Part shown: positions 48,581-60,700 of the stretch, in pieces | How the letters are laid out: each line of letters starts with the position of its first letter | Numbering within the stretch: position 1 is the first letter of the stretch | Source: Stratiolaelaps scimitus | Lineage: Eukaryota; Arthropoda; Arachnida; Mesostigmata; Laelapidae | DNA: 64,000 nt | NCBI GenBank assembly: GCA_019614645.1 | Contig: JABWDB010000047.1 | Coordinates: forward strand, 806,001 to 870,000 | Direction of reading: 5' to 3' | The notes under the pieces: model-generated | What the model was told of the DNA's origin: nothing | Seen by the model: the letters and a program-made list of their open reading frames with translations, nothing else | The model's database searches: none | Program-made: the position numbers and the translations under genes

Positions 48581-49405
48581 CTGCCAGTGTTCTCCTCGCT
48601 AATACTCGCCGGGCTGGAACTCGGAGAGAGAAGTCGGAGAGATCCGAGCTCAAGAAACCGGTCCGATCTTCGGATCAGCCGACGAAAAAAAAACAGCCAA
48701 GAAAAGAACGAGAGAAATATGCCGGGAACTATTCACCCCACTGCGTATGGTAGAGTGAGCGCGGGAAGACCGGTGTCTTGTGCCGCCTTGCAACGGAGGA
48801 GACGACGTCGACGAGTGTGTAGAGAAGAGGAATTTCGTTTTAATTATGAGAACGTGAACTAGTCAGGGACGGTGGCGGTGGCCTCATTGCGTGAGAGCCG
48901 GCGGACGATACCCGCCGCTTGTGGGCGCTCTAGGGGTGTCGGTAAAAGATGAAAAGGAAAATAAGACCGGCGATGGGGACAGAGTCGTGATGACTAAGGC
49001 GGGTGGTGACAAAGAGAGCGGCCTGGGGCCAGCTCTCGACTCTCAACGTTCAACCGCTATCCCCACCCAGCGCCTAGACAGCCCCTGGAGGCCGCCTCTG
49101 ACTGCCGCTTCCAGCAACCTTATGATGACGGAAATAGCGACATCAGCAGCGCCAACTGTGGGGGGGCGGGTTGCGCCTCGGCCCGCTCCCGTCTCGAGTG
49201 CCGCCCGTAAGTCCGTTCGTCCGACCGGCCGACCGACCGACCGACTGAAGCCACAGCTCACAGTAGTACATTCCTCAGAGCAACCCGAGCTCAAAGCCGC
49301 CGCGGCGCGGCACGGTGTCTCGCGAGAAGTCGCGCGGAGACAAGAGAAAGAGCCACACCCAAACGTGAGGAAGACATCGGCGAGCGGGGAGTGCCAAGGA
49401 AAGAG

Positions 49406-49448
<43 letters not shown>

Positions 49449-50600
49449 CGTAGAGATTCCTTCTAACTTCTTCGTCTTCGTTCGTTTGGTCAGACGGTCT
49501 CCCGGACGGTGGTGGCCCTCTCGGAAGGCGTCGAGCCGCTGTTTGGAGGTGTGAGTGAGAACGAGGCCGGCAGAAGTGAACCGAGAGAGAGAGAGAGAGA
49601 GGAGCCGCAGACATCGACGCAGACGAAAACGCACAAGAACAACGAAGAACGCCTATCTCTGCCACTCTGTCGCTTTGCTGCCGTCTCCACCATGGAGAGT
49701 CGTATCCCACCCGCTGCCTTCTGAGGCGTCCCGCCTTGCAAAGGGTCTCGTCTCACAGCTCCGGAAAAATGGGATGGCTGTGCGCTTGAGCTCACGAGAG
49801 CAGCAGACCAGCAGTGGCTGGCTTAGCATGCTCGCCAGATGGCTTGCAGCCATAGCATATAGTCATATATGCGTGGAACTTCAATCGGCGGGGACTCTAA
49901 CGTTGAGACACAACGGCAAAGCTGGCAAACACTCTAAGTGGCAGTGCCTTAGCTGCTGCCATGGGTGGCGCTCCGTCTCTCACGGTCTGCCCTCCGGTCG
50001 CCGAAAAGACGTCGCCTGGCCGGTGCCGAACGAGCAGGCCGGCTTCGCTGAGCCCCTCCCCTGCCCGCGTGCTCCATAGCACCACTTCCTGTATACACCA
50101 GAATGTCCATGAAAACTGTCGGACGGTACCGAAGTCAGAAGGTCGCAAGCCGACAGAAGGCGGCCGGTAGCGAGAATGTCACAATTGTGAACAATGGACA
50201 ACCACAATAGCGCCGCAGGAGGGCGGCTCGCGCGCTACTCTACTCTCAGCCTCCCTCGCCCATAGTATCTTATATATCTGTTATTCTCTGTTTGACGCAG
50301 CGACTCCTCTCTCTCTCTCTCTCAGTCACTTTTTCTCTTTGGCTTTCCTTTGGCTTGTTTGTCGCTCGGACAGGAGCGTCTCGGAAGAGTATCCGGGGGG
50401 ACTGTCAACTACGCAGACACATGCCGTTGTATAAAGACAAACTCACTATCGGCCGAACGGTACACGCTCGCTTGCAGGTTCCGCGTTCGGCGGCCGTTCG
50501 AGGCGACCCGAGTCGGATCCGGTCCGATCATTGCGCGTCATATTGCAGAAGATGAGCCGTCAAGGTTCCGAGACCGTTGGCGGTGCTGTTAGCCATCAAA
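48581..50600. other. GC-rich, GA-repeat-rich block, possible regulatory DNA
   Basis: Contains GA runs at 49410-49444 and 49583-49602 and a CT run at 50309-50323 within CpG-containing, GC-rich DNA. The 191-codon plus frame at 48891-49466 ends in an Arg-Glu repeat made by the GA run and has no recognisable domain, so I do not call it a gene. GA arrays next to GC-rich DNA are common near arthropod promoters, but that is only a suggestion. Confidence 0.3.
49410..49444. repeat. (GA)n microsatellite
   Basis: About 17 GA units. Confidence 0.95.
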
Positions 50601-50726
50601 TATCAAATGACATTTCAGTATCAGATACGCACCACCAAACCTAGACACCTACTAATACAATACAAGCATTGTTTGTTCTGCTGGCAAATATTGAAAACGA
50701 GGGAGTGGACAATAACCGCCGTATGG

Positions 50727-50730
<4 letters not shown>

Positions 50731-50764
<34 letters not shown>
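50731..50764. repeat. (TA)n microsatellite
   Basis: About 16 TA units. Confidence 0.95.
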
Positions 50765-50766
<2 letters not shown>

Positions 50767-53700
50767 CATTTTTGTGAAAGACAATGGCTTTATATACGTT
50801 GGTCGTACGAGACTCATTTGCTATCCATAGCTAACACGTACGAATGTTCTCATATAGTAATAATAAGATTAATGTAGATAAAATTATACCCAGATGAACG
50901 ATCCACATCAATTTCACAGACATTTCTTCCACAGAGCTCTGGTCTCTCTGTAGACTATAGAACAGGCATGCCTAGTACTATTACAACGAAGGCCAAATAT
51001 AGCGGTAGTGCAGGTACCAGATGCAGACTATGACAAGAGGAGGAAGATCTTATTTAACACATTGTGTTACATTGAATGTAACACACCATGAGTCAGAGAG
51101 GTTAGCTTAGATGAAAGCCTCTTTTTTCAGAGACGAACATTGTGGTCTGAAATCAATGACAATAAATAGACCCCTGTCATATGTTGGCAACGCGACGGAT
51201 AATGAACTATGATGCTGTGCAGAATGGTGGTGATGCCAATAAAAATAGGTATACGATCATGACTGATAAACAATACAAATCATATAGTAGAAAAATATGG
51301 CAAGTTCCAGCTGAAAAAATGCATACCCCAGTCGCCCCAGTAAAATATGTATAACGTCACACTGGACAATTTACTGTATAACGTCGCTGCAGCTGTATCC
51401 GGGCTATTGTCGCGTGTCGATGTAAAATTTCTTCTTCGCTTCTCTATTCGACAGCGATAGCCAAAACCGTATACGGATCGGAGAGCATGCCACGTTTTAG
51501 CATAACTCGCCATACAGTCTTTGTTGGTGGTGGTCGTGTCGATGCTCACTGAGGGCGGTCGCGGGGTCTCGAAAATACTATGACCCAACGCTGCCCACAC
51601 AATAAGCACTTCTTCGTCATTCGGCAGCCACACGCACACACGCGTGTACTGCCAGTGGAGCAAATCCCCCGATAAAGGACCTCTTGGTGGTTGGCCCCCT
51701 TGGGGGTGAGCGGGACTCTCGTTAAACTCGCTTCGCTTCTTTGTGGTGCCCTCGCCCCCCTGAACATGGTCATCTCGACCAGCACTTATATTTGCCCAGG
51801 GTTCCTTGCTGGGCAGACGTCAGTCTTTTTTGGCCGGCTCGACTCTCCCTTCAACCCTATGGCAGAGAAGACTCCGCGAAATATAATAAATACATGGCCG
51901 CTGCTGTTGTTACGTATGATTGTCGTTGGCCCACTTGTACACGTTGCCATTCGCTCCACTCGATGTGTCATTCGACTGCTATTTGTTTCGGACTCCACTG
52001 CTCATCTAACATCAGATCGCGTACGCTTTCACTGACGCCTTTACTCGGTTACTTCCGCTGAACTTCGGTTGCTCTATTTGCCTACAGTTATAGGACGGCC
52101 GGACACGTGGCTCGCAGAAGGCAGAGGAATTTCACATTACTCTATCTCCCTCTCTCTCCTCTATCTCTTCATCTCTCTCTTAGCGTGTTTGCGGCCACTC
52201 CATGGAGTCAGTCACCCGGAAGGGGCACGCAACGCACCCACTTTGGTTAGAGGTTATGTCAGTGTCGGTCGCCAGGGTAAATGGTGCGCCTCGGAGTAGA
52301 AAAGCGAGCGTCCGCAAGAGGCAACGAGGGCAAAGGCGTAGGCTCGCGCCAGCCCCGGAGACCGCGAAAGGAGGTGGCAGACAAAACCTCCGTGATACAG
52401 AGGTCTCTTCGCGTTCTGCCAGCTTGTGCACACCGGTACAGGCTTTAAACATTGTTTGATGCAAATGGGGCTTGTCCAACGTGGCCACAGGATCACGGAA
52501 GTATCGATCAACTCCTGTTGTTGTTCCCTCCGTTGTTTCGTGCATCTGAAGGTAGCGACCTTCATTCCCTGCATCGGTTCTCTACGTTTCGGTGTCGTTG
52601 GCGTCTGCTGCCATTGTTTGCCTGCCCTTCGGCAGTTTCTACATTAGTCTTGCGTCTAGAGGTCGCTGTTGGTCTTCTCTAAGCATAGCCCGCTGTGGGA
52701 GACCAGCGAATACGCCAGTATCGGTCGGCTGGAACGCTCGCTCGCTCGCACGCACGTAGGTGGTATATACCATATTATATCATAGTATATAGTATAGTTG
52801 CTGCTGCGGCTGACGCCGATTGACGGACGGCCGATGACACCTGCGGGCCTTTCGCCTCTGCCCGCGGCGACACAGCTCGAGCTTATCTCCTCCTCGCTTT
52901 GTTCTCGGCTCTCTGGCTCGATGAGAAGAGGGCAGGGAGTAGCCTTTGCTACCGTCCACCTCCGTCCGATGACCGTCGTTGAGGTCCTCTGGGCCCCACA
53001 GTGCCCTCGACTACAATCGCTGCCACTGCTGTTGCTGCTTCTTCGACAATAGTGGTAGGTATATACACGTTCATAGTCGCAGAGTCAGTGCACAGAAATA
53101 TGATAATTGGGACAGCCACTGTCCCGTGCAGCACTCGCACAAGAACGACAAATGTTACTATCAAAGGCTAGAACTCGAACAACATCCGGCCCCAATAGAT
53201 CTAACGATGCGTCTGATCGCGATGTCGTGCAATAATTTATATGATGACGATCACCTTCCTTCTGGCGTTCGACCGGCCTGGAAGCACAACGACCATCGAA
53301 CGGAAACCGACTCCCAAGCCATCACTCTAGTCGTGAAGCCTCCTGCGGCATCGACGGTTGATGCTGCTGCTGCTGGCTAAAGGCAACAACACTATTGCCC
53401 CCAACCTCTGTGCACTTTCCCACACCTGCAGGATTCCTTCTGTACTTCTTTTGTACGATTCTCACTCGGGTTCACTGTCTCAGGGTGAGAGGCCCGGCTC
53501 GCCGTTTTCTGTTCACTCAAGAACGCATCCGGCGACGCGCTAATACAATGGTCGCCACTTTCGGCTGGTGCAATTTTTTCATCTTTTATTATTAAGAAGA
53601 AATAAGAGAAAACCTGGACGGCCGTTCCGGACGACGTCTTCATCTCGCTGGCTGGCTCACACTACACCATCACATTACACTCGACAATCACCTGCGGCTC

Positions 53701-54228
53701 TTTCTGTGAGAGGGCCGACAAGGCAAGAAGAACTGGGCGAGATTCCTGACCTTAACTGCGCTCCTGTCGGTATAGGGTAATGCTTCCTGTAATGACGGAA
53801 GCGCCAAACCCATCCTGAAATCATGATAGCGGACCCCTCAACATTTCCCTCGAGAAGCGAAAAGGTGTAACGGGAACCAAAGGATGGCGGTCAAGGATGG
53901 GAAAGGTGATTTCAGAAGCTCACGCGAGGTGCAGGCGGCTCTTCAAGCACCAGCAACAGCAGTAAGACCTGTCTGACCGCCGGCGTCCACCGCCGCGCGC
54001 GAAACATCTGTTTATCAAAATAGCCACCGCCCGCTGGCCACTGTCCGACGCAGTAATGACGCCCGGCGCACTGTAGTTAAGTTTCTATGGACGACTTTTA
54101 TCATGTATGCAGAATAGGAAATGAGAAGCGTGGATTGCCCACCTTTACCACGCCCACGTTACAACGATGTGTGCGCCATAAGTGAGTCATTTCAGGAAAT
54201 AAATACGTGGGCTCATTTAAAGCTGAAG
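50765..54228. other. non-coding DNA, GC-rich part at 52-54 kb
   Basis: The AT-rich left part (50.8-51.7 kb) is featureless. From 51.7 to 54.0 kb the sequence is GC-rich with CTCTCT runs near 52142-52175 and many overlapping 60-130 codon frames on both strands, none recognisable. It could include untranslated exons, but no splice-linked coding is evident. Confidence 0.35.
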
Positions 54229-54395
54229 TACCGTCAGCGCGGTGGCGGTTCGACGAAGTCTTTGGCTGTAAACAGCTGAAGGCAGCAGGGTCGAGTCCCG
54301 CGACCTGGTGATTAGATATTATAGACAACTTGAGCGTTGTAAAAAAAAATAACTGCGATTACGTTAACAAATCGATAAACCCATTAACGTACACA
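54229..54395 (+). mobile_element. tRNA-derived SINE, diverged copy
   Basis: The head CCGTCAGCGCGGTGGC matches the 21681 copy closely. GAAGTCTTTGGCTGT and a B box GGGTCGAGTCC (54288-54298) follow at the same spacing. The tail ACTTGAGCGTTGTAAAAA is a diverged version of the GAGCTTAAGCATTGAAAAA tail. It is the third head-containing copy of the family in this window. Confidence 0.75.
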
Positions 54396-54602
54396 TTTCT
54401 TAACCTATTATACGTATCTGATCGGCCTGCACATGCCCCGACCAGTATTGTGGTCCGAACACGTTGGAACCCTTTGCAAATGAAACCCAATGCTTCTTCG
54501 AAGTGTGGCCGTTAAAGAGTCGTTTATTTGTTATTGAAATAAAACAAAATTGATTCGCACCATTGCATTAGTCTATTGTTAGCTTTTCTAAAAAAAAAAA
54601 AA

Positions 54603-54634
<32 letters not shown>

Positions 54635-57000
54635 GATAATACAAGGATAATGTAAAATAGTATATTGCAAAAGCCATATACTATTTGAGCCGCCAGGTAG
54701 ACGTTCATCAACGGATTTCGAAAGAAATCCTCATTGATTACACAACTTCAAGCGGGTACAAAAGAATTGTTCAGGTCATATAATAATTAGCCCATTTGTT
54801 CAGCTCTGTAAGAGTGAAACGCTATGAAAAATCGAACAATCCGTTCTCTTCTAGCTTCAAATTTGATGATCTCTCTCTACAATCAGGAATTCATTTTTCA
54901 TGTAACCTCTCTAATAAAAAGTCTTCGATCAATCAGGTAGTTGACAGAACATAACACGCTCGCTCGGGGGTGCAAGTCGAGTTATTCCTGAATGAACGGC
55001 CCTGTAATACCATACATCGTCGCTGTGCTCTCATATTTCTCACGGGGCTCCTGACTTCCGTGCACCGACATTTTTTGTAACCTCGACAGGGCGGTGTCTC
55101 GATCAACTGTTTTCTTTCGCTTCTCGAGTCAGTCATCCCGCTCCGGGGCCGTAATCAGGGGAGGCTGTTCCCCGTAAACGACTCTCGGAAGGAACCGAAT
55201 CAATGGAGCAGGGAGCCCCAGAGGGGCATTGGCGGAACGAGACATACTTCGGATATGCCCCCAACTAGCGCCATGCTATACGCTTGCGTTCATGCGGTCA
55301 CAAGCGCCTTACAGCTTTGTTGTCGCTAGAATATAGGAGGGGGACGCATCTTCGCACATGCGAATACATTAAAATAAATTACCGAGAGGCACCTGGATAG
55401 CTGCTCTGGGACGTCGGGCAATTCTCGTCGCCCTTCGAGTACTCAAAGTCGTGAGCTTCCAAGATGTAAGGCAGAGAATCTAAAACTAACGATAATATTC
55501 GACATCGCAGTCACACATGAAAATCTGTCGGTGGATAACGAACGAGTACTCAACGATAGCTTTCACCGTTTCTATTTTGGGTAAAATCGTAAGCAATAAT
55601 TGGCATGAATTTCTACAATTGCACTATTTCCATTGTGCTCTTGTACCGGACAATTGTCAAAGAGTCCGGGAAAATAGTGTACATCTCTGCAAGCCATATT
55701 GTATCTATTAGGGTACACGCCACTTTGAATACATGGAATGAGAATATCTGTAATGTTGGTCACCTGTAATATTCTGTAAGGAGCAGCTTCGCTTGTACCC
55801 TACCATTTCCTGCAAATGCTATTTCTTCTAGAGAACTCATCGTATTACGCTAATTAGGCGTTGTTAGTTGAGTAATTTGGTCAATTTTATTCCTATGAGC
55901 CAATTAGGTGAAGGTGGGGTCCAGGTCATAACGTGAGTTAAGAATAAATTGTAGGCCACGAACGGAGGGCCAATTTGCGATAGTCTAATCAGCTGTCAGG
56001 TCGAGATGAAGGCGATATGGAGAGCAAAGGATTGGGTTGCATTAGGTAGGAACAAGCGTGCTCTGTGCACATTTTATCCCTTCGTTGGGGGCTGATGTCA
56101 CAGTTTCCGACACACGAGCACCTTATAATCTCGAGCTGGTGTCGCGTTCATCGAGACTTGGCCGGGTCGCCATAATTATGCTCTTCGTCTTTCTCGTACA
56201 TAGTCGTAGTGATCATTGACCATTTAGTTCTGATATTCGTGAGGGTGTCAATTCCTCCCAATAGAGGTCTACTACTGGAGCTCGGTAGTCGTCTATCTAG
56301 AACCATCTCTGTGCTATTTGCTTCAATGGTGTCCCCATAATAGATTCACACTCTCGCGTGAATGTTGCTTGAGACGTCATTTGCGGCCATTGTTCTCAAG
56401 CTAAATATAAGCCATTGGCACAAAGCGCCAGTCGTCCTACTGTAATGTTTAGTAATTACCTCTACCTGATTAGGTAATTTCCTATCCGTGAAGTGACCAC
56501 TAGAGCATCGGTTCCGGTCGAACATATTCGGTTCGTCGTTACCTATATGAGCATCTCTGTTGCATGGTGACCTGTGTGTAAGGCCATTTCTAGTGTCCTG
56601 TACTGCTGTTATCTTCTTGGGACCACCTATCTCAAACGAGCGCGATCGTTATGAGCACATTATCGCCGCATACAATAGCTGCTATAGGATTTTCGGCCAA
56701 GGACTTCCGATCAAATGAAAACCCTAGAATAGCTCGGCCTAGAGCAGTTACCTTTTTCTCTGTTAGCAGCCAACTGGACGGTTTGATTTCTTCTGTGGCG
56801 AAGCATCGGGCACTGGTACAGCTAGTTTGGCCCGCGCTACGAGCGGTGCATCTGGAACAACTAGCTCTGTTGCCTGCTGCCACCTCTTTGGTTGAGACTT
56901 TACGAAGCTGTGAGTCTCAGCAGGGCCATGATGGGGAACCTCTGGGTCTTCGGCGGCGCCGGTCCAAGGCGAGGAACACTATCCTGCAGCCCCATTCGCT
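54396..57000. other. AT-rich non-coding DNA
   Basis: Contains an A-run followed by (AAT)n at 54590-54635, which could mark the end of a retrotransposed copy, and otherwise unique sequence. No gene is supported. Confidence 0.4.
54590..54635. repeat. poly(A) followed by (AAT)n
   Basis: About 15 A residues running into about 10 AAT units. Confidence 0.95.
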
Positions 57001-60000
57001 GTCACTTATAGTTCGCTGTGTAGGACTGCAGACGACACCTTGGCGCTAGTGAGCCAACGACCTCAAGGACTAGGGCTGGAACGCCCCACGCATATGCTAC
57101 CTTACCGGGGTGCCGCTGCAGTGGGCCGCACAGACACTCGGCCGCATATAGTCGCAAGGCATATTCATGGAGACACGAGCTTCTTCGTCGTCCTGCCACA
57201 CGCCTCGCTCGCCGACACTAGTGTCGACGCACGGCGCGGTGGAGTGGCGGTACCGTAGAAGCAAATGCTTGCGGGAAACTCTCCCGGGCGTGGGAATTCT
57301 TTAATTTAGGTAAATTTAAAATTCAACTTTTCCTCTCCGTCAGCCAACCAACGAACCAACCAGCTAGTCACCGCTTCAGCGCCGCTGCCGTAAGCACCCC
57401 TGCCTTAGTCCTTGTCCCCGATGGCTAAACCAAGTGCTAAACCAAGCGGCGGTAGCGATCGTGCCGGTGCCACCGTGGCCGGCTAACAGCCGTAACTGTG
57501 GGTGTAGCAGCAGCCTAGCCAAGGCGTACTTTACAAGTGCGCCCTTGCGGATTGTCAGAGGCAACTGTAACCACAATAAGGAAGACGGGGTGGTTGGGTC
57601 GAGTAGGGTAGGTCTGGCGAAGCCTCACTCGACTCAATTCGACTTGACTCCTGCTCCAACTCTGCCCTTCTGGTAGTTTCGCCCGTTCCTACCGGATGAT
57701 GATCACGACGACGGAGAGGCTGTGAAGGGGCTGAATGAGGTAGCGGGCACTCGGACTCGGGCAGTAGTCAGTAGCTATGGAGTCAGGGCGACGGTGGTAC
57801 CGCGGTTATACGATGGGTACGGTGAGCCGTATCCATCGAGAGCTAAAAATTTGCTCTGGGAGTTAGGAGCGCACTGGCGTAGTGACTGTTCACTATCGTT
57901 GACGTCGACGTCGACCGCGGCGGTGGAGGCAAAGGCCCCCGTCGCTGTTGAGGCTGACGCGCCACTACAAGGATCTATCTCTCTCTCTAAGCTCTCTCGC
58001 ACCGGTGAGAGCAGTGTTGGCGGGCATGATGGCGGCGGTGTTCAGTTCATACCGCGCGCTCCAGCAGCTAAAGGTTGGTCTGCCAGTTCGCCTTTCTATG
58101 GAACGAAGCCAGGCGGCCAGGCCAGCAGGGAGGCAGGAGGGCGGATGAAACGGCGGAGCTTTCGTCATCGCAAGCGGAATGAAAGCGAGCGTTTGGTGAA
58201 GAAGATCCTCCCCCACCCCCCGCCATCCGCGCGCAGTAGCTTGTCATGTGGAAAATTGGGATGTGCCCGTAGAGTAGTCTTTCCAGCTTCTCGATCCACT
58301 CCCTTCGTCCCGGCCTGCTCGGAGCGAGCCCCGGATCTTCGTCTCGTCCTTGTCGAACCCCTAGGCTACTAATTCACCCAAACGAACTCCTCATCGAGTC
58401 GACACTCTTGCCGTCGGCCATAGACCTGCAACGCTGACTTCAGCTGGCTTCAGCTGCCAGCCAGCAGAACGATACCAACATCTAATACTCTGCGTTGGAA
58501 ACGTCACGATACGACGCACTGGTGTGCCGTTCGAAAGTTTCGATCGATCATCGTTGTGACCTTCGGAGATATGGGTGGGGTATTTCTTATTGCCGTTTCA
58601 GAACGAGCGCATTGAAGTAACTCAACAATGGTGATGCCGATACGGTATAATCGGTAGTGCGAAATGGTACACTTCGGTCATCAAAAGCGTTCCTGATGCC
58701 GTTGAACATTTTCGCGGAGATTGTTGCTGTCTCTGGGTCAGAGCAGTTTGTGTGCGAGCATTATGAAAGAATGGGACACCTGCATCCGAAGTCTGCAGTT
58801 CGGAACAATCATTGATAAATCTCTATACCTCTGAACATCTGTGTTTGTCTGTGTGAAATACCCGCCCGCAACACACAGAGAACAGGAAGTCGGTATTTCG
58901 AGAGTGTTGAAGAACTAACGATAGCGGTTTCGCACGCACGGGCGTTGGTGTTACGACAATGAACGATGGGTACTGTATATGAAGTATTTATGCTGGGACA
59001 ATAGACATGGTGTTCTCCACAACCAAAATATGCGTAATTGGAGTCTACAAGAAACCTATTCTCGTAGATAGCAGATGCGGCGTTCCCCTACCGTAAATTA
59101 CTGCAATCATACAGGTGGCCACAAATACAAACATATATTATTTCTTTTTCTTTTTTACATATCGGATAGGTGTGTGCTCACACTTGCCGCTAACTGCGTA
59201 TCGAGCTGCTCAAACACAGCTGACGGCTCCCTGTCTGCCGCGAAAGGGTGAGACAGAATATCGCAAAATACACTCGGACCTTGTGTGCCCAGTATACGAA
59301 TCTATCATAGTAGCTCACATGGTGCTTAGCGGTTCGTCGAATTGATGTATTGCCTTGTGTATAGCGCCATGTATGGGCACCGAAAGTCCGACCCAGCCTT
59401 CCTCATTACGATGATGTTCGGTTCCTGCCATCGCCAGAGGTCACGCCCGTTTGGCGTGTTTCATTGACCAGGGCCTATTTACCCATCGACCTATCAACCT
59501 AGCTACCTGTCTATCTACCTACGTAGCTATTTATCTACCTTGCTGTCACAGTGTTGAGTGCAACCGCTGACCCCGCTTGCACCCAGTTTCACATTTTGTT
59601 CATTTTCATCTCTGACAACCACCAGGACAGCCGACGACCATAACTGCAACTAGCGCTCGACGACTGCCAGGAGGACGTCTGGCTAGCGACCAAGTTCCCA
59701 ATCCACTATCCATCCGGCCACTTTCGGCATCACTACGCCTTCCTGCAGCTGCCGGCTGCGAATCGATCTGCCAATCGAGAGAGCGGAGGTGGTAGCAGAA
59801 TCAGCAGTAGCAGCAGCATCTGACCCTGACGCGACCCGTCACCCCTCACCGATGCTCGTGGGAGGTTTGGCTCAGGGGTAAAAACGAGCGTTTTCCTAAC
59901 CTCATCATCACATGCGCAGCTGGCTCACCTGCTGCCTCGCCACCGCCGCCGTCGGCCGGTGGATTCTCTTTCCTGCTCCCTCAACGGTGAAGTGAGACGA

Positions 60001-60116
60001 AGGTCATAGGGCAGTGGCCGGCTGCCCCTACACCTTCAGCCACTCTTCAGACGGATGGACTTCTGTGGAGAGGGCTGAGTATACGTACGAAGTAGTCACC
60101 AGAGCAGCTCCACAAA

Positions 60117-60141
60117 CTCTCTCTCTCTCTCTCTCTCTCTC
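60117..60141. repeat. (CT)n microsatellite
   Basis: About 12 CT units. Confidence 0.95.
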
Positions 60142-60381
60142 CGGCTCTTCCTCAGCGTCATCGTCATCCTCAACGTTTTTCTCTTCTGCTTCTCTTTTCC
60201 CCGTACTCGGTCTGCGCACAGCAGCGGAATCCGAAGGTGACGACTAAGGCGAGCTAGTAATTAGTGTGGAGATCCATGTTCTCCAGCCGTGTTCCATCCC
60301 TGACTGGCCGCGGCCAGACCCTTGTGGGCCCCCTTGCCGTGGCCAACATTATCATCCGGCATGGCCCATTGGGGTTTATGG

Positions 60382-60402
60382 GCGGCGGCGGCGGCGGCGG
60401 CG
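60382..60402. repeat. GGC triplet repeat
   Basis: Seven GGC units; poly-Gly, poly-Ala or poly-Pro frames here are artefacts of the repeat. Confidence 0.85.
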
Positions 60403-60700
60403 GTAGCAGCAAGCACCGTACGATCGACGCCGCCACGACGGGCTGTGGTGGTAATCCTGTTGGCATTACTCCTTGTTATTAGCACATTAGTAATACATTA
60501 GCATCGCTGTAGGGCTTGAAGGTGGAGGTACAGAATTAGGAGTTCAGTCCAGCGATGCTTACGTTGGTTGGCACCGGGAACGAAGGGTCGTCTCACCGGC
60601 TTCTCCCCAGAGAAGCTACAGACAGCCAACCGACCTGCCTAGTGCTCAAGGTCGAGTTCGTTTTGACGAAACGCTGGCGGCCTAAGACATAGGCTTCTTC

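Larger units (their letters stand above)
57001..60700. other. GC-rich block with open frames, function unknown
   Basis: Includes a 216-codon plus frame at 57722-58372 and a GA/CT run. The product is rich in Ser, Arg, Ala and Gly with no domain I recognise. A second GC/CT-rich patch at 59.6-60.5 kb has a long CT run (60117-60141) and GGC triplets (60382-60402). The part between them (58.4-59.5 kb) is featureless. Confidence 0.3.

Noticed and set aside
48891..49466. 191-codon plus ORF
   Set aside because: No recognisable domain, ends in an Arg-Glu run encoded by the GA array, lies in GC-rich DNA open in other frames too.
57722..58372. 216-codon plus ORF
   Set aside because: Low-complexity Ser/Arg/Ala/Gly product with no motif, and overlapping frames on the other strand; insufficient to call a gene.
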